From: Algibacter sp045066735 | Lineage (GTDB): Bacteria; Bacteroidota; Bacteroidia; Flavobacteriales; Flavobacteriaceae | NCBI RefSeq assembly: GCF_045066735.1 | Contig: NZ_JBISHH010000026.1 | Location: 649,712 to 713,711 of the forward strand | Direction: 5' to 3' | Length of the DNA: 64,000 nt | In this document: positions 45,303 through 54,004 of the stretch, piece by piece | Layout: the number at the start of each line of letters is the position of its first letter | How positions within the stretch are numbered: the first letter of the stretch is position 1 | Notes under the pieces: model-generated | What the model was told of the DNA's origin: nothing | Database searches by the model: none | Seen by the model: only the letters and a program-made list of their open reading frames with translations | Program-made: the position numbers and the translations under genes

Positions 45303-46799
45303 ATGAAAAACAAGGTTTTATTTATTGTGACAGTAGTAGTCGTATTTCTACTGGGATTATTAGCATCAAGTATTGTTAATAGGAAAAACGAAGCTAAATA
45401 TCAATATGTACCAAAGGTAAATATTGGTGATAATGAGCCTAGAAACGCCGAGTGGGGAAAAAATTATCCAGCCGAGTATCAGTCTTTTTTACAAACAGCC
45501 GACACTAGCTTTGCAACTTACCAAGGTGGTTCTGCTATGCGCGATATGCTAGATGAGGACACTAATTTAGTAGTTTTATGGGCAGGTTATGGTTTTTCTA
45601 AAGATTATAGTCAAGGTCGTGGACATATGAATGCTATTAAGGATATAACAAACTCACTTAGAACGGGTGGACCAAAGGGAGAAGGTGACGGCCCAATGCC
45701 TGCTACTTGTTGGACGTGTAAAAGTCCTGATGTGCCACGTTTAATGAATGAAAAAGGTATTGCCGAATTTTATTCTGGTAAATGGGCAGATAAAGGTGAT
45801 GAGATTGTAAATCCAATTGGTTGTGCAGATTGTCATGATTCTAAAACTATGAAACTAACCATATCGCGTCCTGCTTTAGTGGAAGCTTTCGATGCAATGG
45901 GTAAAGACATTAATCAAGCTACACACCAAGAAATGCGTAGTTTAGTATGTGCACAATGTCACGTAGAGTACTATTTCGATAAAAAAATACCAGGAAAAGA
46001 AGGAGTGCCTTATTTAAAATTACCATGGGAAAACGGTATGTCTGTAGAAGCTATGGAAGAGTATTATGATGCTATTGAATTTAGCGATTGGACACACAAA
46101 TTAAGTCGTGCACCAATGTTGAAAGCGCAGCACCCAGGATACGAAACTTACTTAACAGGAGTTCACGCCGATCGTGGTGTATCTTGTGCAGATTGCCATA
46201 TGCCATACAAGAGTGAAGGCGGACAAAAATTTACAGATCACCACATACAATCTCCGTTAAACAATGTGTCTAATGCATGCCAAGTGTGCCATAGAGAAGA
46301 TGCCGATAAGTTAAAGATGAATGTTTACGATCGTCAACGTAAAACAGCCGAAAACAGATTGAAATTAGAAGGTTTTCTAGTTAAGGCTCACGTAGAAGCT
46401 AAAAAAGCTTGGGATTTAGGAGCAACAGAAGATCAAATGAAAGATATTTTAATGGATATCCGTCACGCACAATGGCGTTGGGATTATGCAGCAGCATCTC
46501 ACGGTGCTTCTTTTCACTCGCCAGTTGAAACCGCTAGAGTTATAGGTAGTGGTTTTACAATTATCCAAGATGGTCGTGTTAAATTAGCACGTTTACTTGC
46601 TGAGTTAGGTCATAACGAAGCTGTAGCTATGCCAGATATTTCTACTAAAGAAAAAGCTCAAGAGTATATTGGTTTAGATATGGAGGCTTTAAGAAAAGAG
46701 AAAGCAGAATTTAAGAAAAATCTAGTACCAAAATGGTTAGAGGCTGCAAAAGAAAGAGAGTCTAAGTATGGCGCAAAAGATGTGTCTTTAAATAATTAA
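45303..46799 (+). CDS. nrfA: Ammonia-forming cytochrome c nitrite reductase NrfA
   Basis: A 498-residue periplasmic pentaheme enzyme that reduces nitrite by six electrons to ammonium. An uncleaved signal anchor or signal peptide (about 1-25) is followed by the unusual catalytic heme motif C-W-T-C-K near residue 136 and four C-x-x-C-H sites (C-A-D-C-H, C-A-Q-C-H, C-A-D-C-H, C-Q-V-C-H). All five hemes are present. NO and hydroxylamine are known intermediates or side substrates of NrfA, which links the gene to the NO-sensing operon of this window. The terminator at 46827 closes the unit. Confidence 0.96.
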   Translation: MKNKVLFIVTVVVVFLLGLLASSIVNRKNEAKYQYVPKVNIGDNEPRNAEWGKNYPAEYQSFLQTADTSFATYQGGSAMRDMLDEDTNLVVLWAGYGFSKDYSQGRGHMNAIKDITNSLRTGGPKGEGDGPMPATCWTCKSPDVPRLMNEKGIAEFYSGKWADKGDEIVNPIGCADCHDSKTMKLTISRPALVEAFDAMGKDINQATHQEMRSLVCAQCHVEYYFDKKIPGKEGVPYLKLPWENGMSVEAMEEYYDAIEFSDWTHKLSRAPMLKAQHPGYETYLTGVHADRGVSCADCHMPYKSEGGQKFTDHHIQSPLNNVSNACQVCHREDADKLKMNVYDRQRKTAENRLKLEGFLVKAHVEAKKAWDLGATEDQMKDILMDIRHAQWRWDYAAASHGASFHSPVETARVIGSGFTIIQDGRVKLARLLAELGHNEAVAMPDISTKEKAQEYIGLDMEALRKEKAEFKKNLVPKWLEAAKERESKYGAKDVSLNN

Positions 46800-46826
46800 G
46801 GATTAGTATTAGTTTTTAATAATTAG

Positions 46827-46880
46827 GAAAGATAGTTTTTGATGATTAGTGATATCACCAAAACTATCTTTCTTTTTTTT
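46827..46880 (+). terminator. Rho-independent terminator after nrfA
   Basis: Perfect 13-bp arms GAAAGATAGTTTT (46827-46839) and AAAACTATCTTTC (46860-46872), then eight T residues, 27 bp after the nrfA stop. The ccsBA ATG lies at 46892, so readthrough is probably partial. Confidence 0.85.
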
Positions 46881-46891
46881 AATAAAGTTTT

Positions 46892-49800
46892 ATGCAGAAA
46901 TTATACAAGTTTTTTTCATCATCAAGGTTGGCTTTGCTTTTATTACTAACATTTGCCATATCCATGGCTATAGCCACATTTGTTGAAAACGATTATGGTA
47001 CAAAAACAGCTTGGATAATTATTTATGATTCTTGGTGGTTCGAGGTTGTTATGGTTGGCTTAGCTATATCATTCATCGCAAATATTTTTAAGTATAATTT
47101 ATTACAGAAAAAAAAGTGGGCTATTCTGCTTTTTCATGTTTCTTTTATTATTATTATTCTCGGTGCAGGTATTACGCGGTACACCTCTTACGGTGGCGTT
47201 ATGCGTATTCGAGAAGGACAATCATCAAACGTTGTTATATCAGACACTAATTTTCTATCACTAACTATTAGCGATGGAACAACTTCAAAAACAGTAAAAG
47301 AAAAACGTTCGTTTTCATCTATAAAAAATAACGATTTTACTTTAAAAACAGATTTTGAAGGTACAGCAGTAGAGGTGTCTTACAAAGATTATGTGGAAGA
47401 TGCTATTGCCGAAGTTGTAGAAGATGAAAAACATGGTGAACCGCTTTTAGAAATGGTGGTAACCGAAGGAAATGGTAGAAATACCATATACCTTAAAAAA
47501 GGAGAAATTGAAAAGATAGGAGAGCATCAACATGAAATTGGTTTCAATTCTGATAAAAAAGGTATTATTAATATTGTTGAAGAAAATGGTGCTTTTAGTA
47601 TCGATTCTCCTCACGATTTAGATTTCTTTATCATGTCGTCACAACAAGCAGGTGTTATTCCTAAAGATAGTTTGCATGCTATTACTTTAAGAACTTTATA
47701 TCGATCGGGCGATATTTCATTTGTGCCATTAACGTATTTTGAAAGTGGAATTTTTCATTTAAAAAGTGAATCTGAAGATTCTAAAGAAAATGATAAAATG
47801 AAGGATGATGCATTATTAGTAAATGTAGCTGTAAATAATGTTGAAAAGCCTTTAAACATATTATATCGTGAAGGGTTTTTACCAACACATCACGAGGTTA
47901 ATATCGATAATTTAAGAGTAATTTTATCTTACGGAGCAGGAGCAATAGAAACACCATTTTCGCTTCAGTTAGATGATTTTCAATTAGAGCGTTATCCAGG
48001 TTCATCGAGTCCATCGGCTTATGCTAGTGAAGTTACTATTTTAGATCAAGATGAAAAAACACCGTTTAGAATTTTTATGAATAATGTGCTAGATTATCGA
48101 GGTTACCGCTTTTTTCAAGCCAGTTATGATACCGATGAAAAAGGAACCGTACTGTCCGTCAACCATGATAGTTTAGGAACTTGGATTACATATTTAGGAT
48201 ATCTACTGATGACGTTGGGTATGTTTTTTACCCTTTTCGGGAAAGCATCTCGTTTTCATTTAATAAATAAAAAACTAAAACATTTAAAGAAGAAACATGT
48301 AGCCGTTGTTATATTGCTTTTTGGTTTGCAAGTATCATTTGCTCAGCAGTTAAACGATTCTACAGCACAGCAAATAGAGCGTTTAGTTAAATCGCAAGAA
48401 GTAGATCGAGCACATGCCGATTATTTTGGTAGAATTTTGGTACAAGATCTTGATGGTAGAATAAAACCGGTAAATACTCTAGGATCTGAATTTTTGAGAA
48501 AAATATCAAGAAAATCGAGCTTTTCATATCACATAAACGATAAAAAAGTAACTTTTGATGCCAATCAAACGTTTTTAGCCATGCACATAGCACCACATGT
48601 TTGGCAAAAAATACCGCTTGTTAAAGCCGATTTTGATAAAACAGGCGACCTTTTTAAAGATGTGGTCGTTGGTACAAATAACCTTTTACCTTATACTAGT
48701 TTGCTAGATGCTAAAGGCGATTATATTTTAACTAATCAAGTTGAAGACGCTAACAAGAAAAAGCCTGCAGAACGTAATGAGTTTGATAAAGAGGTGTTAA
48801 AAGTTGATGAGCGATTTAATATTTTGTATAATTTATTTGCTGGAAATTATTTGAAAATCTTCCCTAATAAGAACGATGCCAATAATACTTGGTTTAGTTT
48901 TAAACATCATTTTAGAGATTTCCCAGAGGAAGATGCTCAGTTCGCGCAAAGCATAATTCCATCTTATTTTAATGATATTGTAATGCTTAAGTATGATGAT
49001 GCTCAAGAAAAATTAATGTACATTAAGAAGTATCAAGAGGTTTTAGGCGCAAGTGTAATACCTACACCAGAGCGTATAGAAGCAGAGCTTTGGTACAATA
49101 AGGCTAATATTAACTTTTGGCTATTTCAGGTGTTCTTTGCACTTGGTTTTATACTGCTAGTTTTGGCTATTGTAAAGATGTTTGTACAAAAAAAAGGTAT
49201 TGAGTTTTTCAATAATATATTTGTTGTGTTTACTCTAGTTTCATTTTTATGCTTTACAGGTAACATTATTTTACGTTGGTATGTGGCACAACATGCGCCA
49301 TGGAGTAATGGCTACGAGATGCTGGTTTTTGTTTCTTGGGTATTACTGCTGTGTGGATTGCTCACATTTAGAAAGTCAGACTTTTCTTTACCGTTAGCTA
49401 CCTTATTTTCAGGAGCTTTATTGTTTGTTAGTTACCTAGATTGGTTAAATCCAGAAATAACCAATTTGATGCCTGTTTTAAAGTCGTATTGGTTAAAAAT
49501 ACATGTAGCAACCATTGTTAGTAGTTATGCGCCATTAGCATTATCGGCTATTTTAGGCTTAATGGCATTGTTGCTTTATATTTTTAAAACACCAAAAACT
49601 AAAGCTATTATAGAAATTAAAATTAAGGAGTTAACTTATATTAATGAAATAGCCATGACTATTGGTTTGTTTGTATTAGCTGTAGGTACCTTTTTGGGAG
49701 GTGTTTGGGCCAATGAATCTTGGGGTCGTTATTGGGCTTGGGATCCAAAGGAAACTTGGGCTTTAATAAGTATTATTGTTTATGCCATTGTGTTACACTT

Positions 49801-50032
49801 AAGGTTTATCCCGAAACTAAATAACAACTTTGTTGTAAACGTAGCCAGTATGTTTGCTTTTTGGTCTATTATTATGACGTCTTTTGGGGTGAATTATTAC
49901 TTGTCTGGGTTGCATAGTTATGCGGCTGGCGATCCGTTACCAATTCCTAAATTTGTTTATGTTTTAGCTGCATTTATGGTTATAGTCACCTTTTTAGCTT
50001 ATTACAGAAAGAAAACTTTTTGTCGAAAATAA
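46892..50032 (+). CDS. ccsBA: Fused cytochrome c synthase CcsBA
   Basis: A 1046-residue inner-membrane protein for System II cytochrome c maturation. The N-terminal half is ResB/CcsB-like, with four helices and a large periplasmic domain (about 120-430). The C-terminal half is CcsA-like with several helices and the heme-handling motif W-G-R-Y-W-A-W-D-P-K-E near residue 948. It transports heme and ligates it to C-x-x-C-H and C-x-x-C-K sites, as needed for NrfHA. Co-location with nrfHA is common in Bacteroidota. Confidence 0.93.
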   Translation: MQKLYKFFSSSRLALLLLLTFAISMAIATFVENDYGTKTAWIIIYDSWWFEVVMVGLAISFIANIFKYNLLQKKKWAILLFHVSFIIIILGAGITRYTSYGGVMRIREGQSSNVVISDTNFLSLTISDGTTSKTVKEKRSFSSIKNNDFTLKTDFEGTAVEVSYKDYVEDAIAEVVEDEKHGEPLLEMVVTEGNGRNTIYLKKGEIEKIGEHQHEIGFNSDKKGIINIVEENGAFSIDSPHDLDFFIMSSQQAGVIPKDSLHAITLRTLYRSGDISFVPLTYFESGIFHLKSESEDSKENDKMKDDALLVNVAVNNVEKPLNILYREGFLPTHHEVNIDNLRVILSYGAGAIETPFSLQLDDFQLERYPGSSSPSAYASEVTILDQDEKTPFRIFMNNVLDYRGYRFFQASYDTDEKGTVLSVNHDSLGTWITYLGYLLMTLGMFFTLFGKASRFHLINKKLKHLKKKHVAVVILLFGLQVSFAQQLNDSTAQQIERLVKSQEVDRAHADYFGRILVQDLDGRIKPVNTLGSEFLRKISRKSSFSYHINDKKVTFDANQTFLAMHIAPHVWQKIPLVKADFDKTGDLFKDVVVGTNNLLPYTSLLDAKGDYILTNQVEDANKKKPAERNEFDKEVLKVDERFNILYNLFAGNYLKIFPNKNDANNTWFSFKHHFRDFPEEDAQFAQSIIPSYFNDIVMLKYDDAQEKLMYIKKYQEVLGASVIPTPERIEAELWYNKANINFWLFQVFFALGFILLVLAIVKMFVQKKGIEFFNNIFVVFTLVSFLCFTGNIILRWYVAQHAPWSNGYEMLVFVSWVLLLCGLLTFRKSDFSLPLATLFSGALLFVSYLDWLNPEITNLMPVLKSYWLKIHVATIVSSYAPLALSAILGLMALLLYIFKTPKTKAIIEIKIKELTYINEIAMTIGLFVLAVGTFLGGVWANESWGRYWAWDPKETWALISIIVYAIVLHLRFIPKLNNNFVVNVASMFAFWSIIMTSFGVNYYLSGLHSYAAGDPLPIPKFVYVLAAFMVIVTFLAYYRKKTFCRK

Positions 50033-50109
50033 TATCTGTAATGAATAATATTTAAAGAAGGAATAGACAGAAACGTATATATAAACTCTATTTAAATTAC
50101 GATTTTACT

Positions 50110-50145
50110 AATAAAGACATCATAAATATATGATGTCTTTATTAT
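50110..50145. terminator. Bidirectional-type terminator after ccsBA
   Basis: A 15-bp perfect stem AATAAAGACATCATA (50110-50124) with TATGATGTCTTTATT (50129-50143) and a 4-base loop. The stem is AT-rich and its T-tract is short, so strength is uncertain. Confidence 0.65.
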
Positions 50146-50195
50146 TTAAAGAATCCTCTTAGCTAATTATTAAAAATAAGTATCGTTTACAGATA

Positions 50196-50218
50196 ATAAG
50201 TATTAATACTTATATTTG
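50196..50218 (+). promoter_or_regulatory. Promoter of the Crp/Fnr gene with an 18-bp palindrome
   Basis: ATAAGTATTAATACTTAT (50196-50213) is a perfect 18-bp palindrome overlapping the -7 element TATATTTG (50211-50218). The same 16-bp core, TAAGTATTAATACTTA, is found at the nrtA promoter. The position over the core promoter suits repression, possibly by the encoded protein itself. Confidence 0.75.
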
Positions 50219-50239
50219 TGTAATAGGTTTAAGCTTTTT

Positions 50240-50998
50240 ATGCAAAATACGGTTATAAATACATATAGAACACCTTCCAACAGCAGATCACTCACGGGGA
50301 TATCTTGTGATGCATGTATTAATACCAACTGTTTAATAAAAAATGCTCTAGAAACTTTAGGTCCTAAAACGTTAGAGAAAGAAAAAAGCGAAATTCGTTG
50401 TAAAAAAGGACAGCAATTTATTATAGAAGGTGCTCCGGTTAATGGATTGTTTTTTATTCTTAAAGGTACTGTTAAGGTTTTTAGAACTGGTATTAATGGT
50501 CGAGAGCAAATAGTTCGTTTTGCAAAAGAAGGTGAAATTATTGGTCATCGTGGTTTTGGTACTGAAGAATATTATTCTATTGGCGCTGCGGCTTTACAAG
50601 ATACTGTACTATGTTATTTTTCTAAAGATAGCTTGCAAGCAGCACTAAGAAAAAGCCCTGAGTTTAGTTATAAATTAATGCTTTTTTATGCCAATGAGCT
50701 TAACCGTAGCGAATCTAAGGTGAAGTCTATTTCTCAAATGACGGTTCGCGAGCGTGTTATAGATACACTTTTATATATTCATAGAAAATTTGGTGATTTG
50801 CGAGGTTATCTCAATTTACCTCTAAGTCGAAAAGAATATGCCGATTATGCAGGCACAACCGAAGAGCAGGTTATTCGCGTATTTTCTTTATTAAAAAAGG
50901 AAGGTTTAATTTCTGCTAAAGGAAAAAAAATAGGTGTTCCTAATATACAAACGCTCAAAAATGAAATTAGCGAACATAACTATTTCTTAGATAGTTAA
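50240..50998 (+). CDS. Crp/Fnr-family regulator with FNR-like cysteines
   Basis: A 252-residue regulator with a cyclic-nucleotide-binding-like beta barrel (about 55-150) and a Crp-type helix-turn-helix (about 175-240; T-T-E-E-Q-V-I-R-V is the recognition helix). N-terminal Cys23, Cys26 and Cys31, together with Cys125, mimic the four cluster ligands of E. coli FNR, so a redox- or oxygen-sensing [4Fe-4S] form is plausible. ATG 50240 is used rather than a TTG at 50216, because that TTG is inside the -7 element. It is well placed to control nrfHA, ccsBA and nrt genes. Confidence 0.85.
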   Translation: MQNTVINTYRTPSNSRSLTGISCDACINTNCLIKNALETLGPKTLEKEKSEIRCKKGQQFIIEGAPVNGLFFILKGTVKVFRTGINGREQIVRFAKEGEIIGHRGFGTEEYYSIGAAALQDTVLCYFSKDSLQAALRKSPEFSYKLMLFYANELNRSESKVKSISQMTVRERVIDTLLYIHRKFGDLRGYLNLPLSRKEYADYAGTTEEQVIRVFSLLKKEGLISAKGKKIGVPNIQTLKNEISEHNYFLDS

Positions 50999-51123
50999 GC
51001 TATATTCTATAGTAATAGATACCGTATCGCTTTTTCTTTCTTTTTTATTTCGAATAAAATCTTGTAAGGTTTATTCTAATTTTTACTTCATTTAAAATAT
51101 TTTTTCAACTTAATTTTTATAAA

Positions 51124-51334
51124 TACGTGTTTTTATACGTAGTTTTTTATGCTCACTATGTTGGTTTACGTAGTTTGTTTAGTGGGTTTAAATTGTTTTA
51201 AATCAAGGTGTTGTTTGTTTTAGCTGTGTTTTAGCAGGTTTTTATATGCTAAAAAAGATATTACTACATGGGTAATATCATGTAATAAATTATGTTCTAC
51301 TTATATATTTGCAACAAGTAAGTATTAATACTTA
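51124..51334 (+). promoter_or_regulatory. nrtA promoter region with palindromes
   Basis: The 359-bp gap 50999-51357 has no gene. It holds the -7 element TATATTTG (51304-51311) and the perfect 16-bp palindrome TAAGTATTAATACTTA (51319-51334), which lies just after the predicted start. Further upstream, TACGTGTTTTTATACGTA (51124-51141) repeats the paired TACGTA-like arms seen before narK. Two regulators may act here, one at each element. Confidence 0.65.
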
Positions 51335-51357
51335 GTAATTAATTAAAACTATTCAAC

Positions 51358-52752
51358 ATGAAATCATTATTAACAAAATCCTCTTTAGTTCTTTCCTTAG
51401 CGATTGCATTAAGTGCTTGTGGAGGCAAAGAGAAAAAGAAAGAAATAGCAGAAACGGCTGTAGCTGCAGTTTCTAAAACAAAAACATTAGATATTGAAAA
51501 ACCTCAATTAACCTTTGGTTTTATAAAATTGACAGATATGGCGCCTTTAGCCATTGCAAAAGAAAAAGGATTTTTTGAAGATGAGGGTTTATTTGTTTCA
51601 GTTGAAGCACAATCGAATTGGAAAAATATTTTAGATCGTGTTATTGATGGTCAGTTAGATGGTTCGCATATGTTAGCTGGTCAGCCAATTGCTGCTGGAG
51701 CAGGATTTGGACGTCAGGCCGATTTAGTAACACCATTTTCTATGGATTTAAATGGTAACGGTATTACGGTATCTAACGATGTTTGGTCTAAAATGAAACC
51801 AAACGTACCAACAGGAGAAGATGGAAAACCTGTGCACCCAATTAAAGCGGAAGCTTTAAAGCCGGTAATTACAGAATACAAAAATTCTGGTAAGCCTTTT
51901 AAAATGGGAATGGTTTTTCCGGTATCTACACATAATTATGAAATTAGATATTGGTTAGCAGCTGCTGGAATTCACCCAGGAATGTATACTGCAGATAATG
52001 TTCAAGGACAGATTGATGCTGAAGTTTTACTATCTGTGACACCTCCGCCACAAATGCCAGCAACATTAGAAGCAGGAACTATTCACGGATATTGTGTAGG
52101 TGAACCATGGAATCAACAAGCCGTATTTAAAGGTATTGGAGTTCCTGTAGTAACAAATTACGATATCTGGAAAAACAACCCAGAGAAGGTTTTTGTAATG
52201 ACAAAAAAGTTTGTTGAAGATAACCCAAACACGGCTATTGCAGTTACTAAAGCTTTAATTAGGGCTGGTAAATGGTTAGATGAGCCAAGTAATAGAGCAG
52301 AGGCTGTAAAAATATTATCAATGTCTCAATATGTTGGTGCGCCGGAAGAGGTTTTAGCCAATTCTATGACAGGTACTTTTGAGTTCGAAAAAGGTGATAA
52401 GCGTGATATGCCAGATTTTAATGTATTCTACAAGTACAACGCAACATACCCGTTTTATTCTGATGGTATTTGGTTCTTAACGCAAATGCGTAGATGGGGA
52501 CAAATTCCTGAGGCTAAGCCAGCAGCATGGTATGCAGAAACTATTAATAACATTTACAGACCAGATATCTGGACAAAAGCAGCGAAGCTTTTAGTTGAAG
52601 AAGGAAATATTCCTGCAGGAGATATTCCAACAACAGATGGATTTAAGCCTGCAACATCAGATTTTATTGATGGAACGACTTATGATGGAAAAGATCCAAT
52701 TTCTTACATCAACAGTTTTAAAATAGGAAATAAAGATAAAGCGATACAATAA
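51358..52752 (+). CDS. nrtA: Nitrate ABC transporter substrate-binding lipoprotein NrtA
   Basis: A 464-residue lipoprotein, lipobox L-S-A-C (Cys20) after the signal peptide, then a NrtA/CmpA-type binding fold. Markers are G-F-I-K-L-T-D-M-A-P-L-A-I-A-K-E-K-G-F-F near residue 59, the G-N-G-I-T-V-S segment near 136, G-Y-C-V-G-E-P-W-N and W-G-Q-I-P near the C-terminus. It binds nitrate (or nitrite) and delivers it to NrtB. It is the first gene of nrtABCD. Confidence 0.92.
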   Translation: MKSLLTKSSLVLSLAIALSACGGKEKKKEIAETAVAAVSKTKTLDIEKPQLTFGFIKLTDMAPLAIAKEKGFFEDEGLFVSVEAQSNWKNILDRVIDGQLDGSHMLAGQPIAAGAGFGRQADLVTPFSMDLNGNGITVSNDVWSKMKPNVPTGEDGKPVHPIKAEALKPVITEYKNSGKPFKMGMVFPVSTHNYEIRYWLAAAGIHPGMYTADNVQGQIDAEVLLSVTPPPQMPATLEAGTIHGYCVGEPWNQQAVFKGIGVPVVTNYDIWKNNPEKVFVMTKKFVEDNPNTAIAVTKALIRAGKWLDEPSNRAEAVKILSMSQYVGAPEEVLANSMTGTFEFEKGDKRDMPDFNVFYKYNATYPFYSDGIWFLTQMRRWGQIPEAKPAAWYAETINNIYRPDIWTKAAKLLVEEGNIPAGDIPTTDGFKPATSDFIDGTTYDGKDPISYINSFKIGNKDKAIQ

Positions 52753-52779
52753 TTAGTAAAGCCAATAAATAAAGAAGTC

Positions 52780-53886
52780 ATGAAACAAAGTATAACATTA
52801 GGAAAAGTAACCAATTTTATAGGTCTAGGTTTTTTAAGCACATTAAAAGATTTATTTACTGGTAAGCTGGAAAGAGAAGATTTAAAAAACCTCCTACGTA
52901 AAACAGTTGTTCCACTGGCTTCTATGCTATTATTTATTGGGCTGTGGCATTTGGGTGCAAAATCTTTGTACAACATTGAAGCCGAACATAAAATTGAAAA
53001 AGCACTTACAGATCAAGGACAAGAAGCTGCCGATGCTTTGCAAGCATGTATTGCATCGGGAGATTCTAGTTGCCAACCTAATACGTTGCCATCTCCAAGT
53101 CAGGTTTGGGATTCTTATAAGTCGTTATTAAGAGACCATAATATTATAAAAGCAGATAAAGCTGCGTTTATAGAAAAAACAGCTGTTTTAAATGAAAAAC
53201 GATTGGCAGAAGGCAAGGATGCTATTACTTATACTGGGCGACCATCATTCGTAGATCAAATATTTAGAAGTTTAAAAACGGTATTCGCAGGGTTTTTATT
53301 GGCCTTGTTTATTGCTGTGCCCTTGGGGATTTTCATAGGGTTGAGTCCTACTTTAAAAAGTGCTTTTAATTGGTTTATTCAAATTTTTAAGCCTGTTTCT
53401 CCGGTAGTATGGTATTTACTTGTTTTTATGATTGTAAAAACACTATTGATTGGCTCTAGTGAAGATAGTTCGTTTACTATATCCTTTATAAGTGTTGGTT
53501 TATGTTCTATGTGGGCTACTTTAGTTAATACGGCAATGGGTGTGGCTACTGTAGATAAAGATTATATTAATGTTGCTAAAGTATTGAAGTTAGGACCATT
53601 TCAAAAAATATTTAAAGTTGTACTTCCTTCATCTTTACCATTAATTTTTACCGGTTTAAAAATCACATTATCAGTAGCTTGGATGGTTTTAATTGCTATT
53701 GAGTTATTGGCGCAGAGTCCTGGTTTAGGGTTGTTTGTTTGGGAAGAATTCCAAAACGGAGCTAACGATTCTAATGCAAAAATTATTGTAGCCATGTTTG
53801 TTATTGGAATCATTGGTTTCTTATTAGATAGAATTATGCTAACTATACAAAACTGGGTGTCTTTTGATAAAACAGAAGGGATTTAA
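52780..53886 (+). CDS. nrtB: Nitrate ABC transporter permease NrtB
   Basis: A 368-residue permease of the nitrate/taurine family. The core with EAA-loop I-N-V-A-K-V-L-K-L-G-P and N-W-F-I-Q-I-F-K-P-V-S-P is typical. The protein is about 90 residues longer than ordinary NrtB: between the first helix (about 43-65) and the next there is an insert (about 66-165) with two cysteines (Q-A-C-I-A-S and S-S-C-Q-P) that would face the periplasm. The role of the insert is unknown. Confidence 0.9.
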   Translation: MKQSITLGKVTNFIGLGFLSTLKDLFTGKLEREDLKNLLRKTVVPLASMLLFIGLWHLGAKSLYNIEAEHKIEKALTDQGQEAADALQACIASGDSSCQPNTLPSPSQVWDSYKSLLRDHNIIKADKAAFIEKTAVLNEKRLAEGKDAITYTGRPSFVDQIFRSLKTVFAGFLLALFIAVPLGIFIGLSPTLKSAFNWFIQIFKPVSPVVWYLLVFMIVKTLLIGSSEDSSFTISFISVGLCSMWATLVNTAMGVATVDKDYINVAKVLKLGPFQKIFKVVLPSSLPLIFTGLKITLSVAWMVLIAIELLAQSPGLGLFVWEEFQNGANDSNAKIIVAMFVIGIIGFLLDRIMLTIQNWVSFDKTEGI

Positions 53887-53902
53887 TTGAACAGACGAAT
53901 TC

Positions 53903-53988
53903 ACGTTAGGGATTGCAGTGGAAAGCCCACAGCGTAGGAACGGAGCGAGGACTTGAAGCGTAAAGCCCGACCCTTGTGGTAACGCCCA
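53903..53988. repeat. GC-rich intergenic repeat element inside the nrt operon
   Basis: An 86-bp stretch of clearly higher GC than its surroundings, starting ACGTTAGGG and ending with CCCTTGTGGTAACGCCCAA. Its ends are imperfect inverted repeats (CGTTA...GGG against CCC...TAACG). From memory, elements with this core (GGATTG, GAAAGCCC, GGAACG, GCGAGGACTTG) recur between genes in many flavobacterial genomes. It separates nrtB from nrtC and may alter the mRNA stability of the operon. Confidence 0.55.
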
Positions 53989-54004
53989 AATAAAACTTAG
54001 AAAA

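Noticed and set aside
50216..50239. TTG start giving an 8-residue longer Crp/Fnr protein
   Set aside because: The codon is part of the -7 element TATATTTG, so it would not be in the mRNA; ATG 50240 fits.
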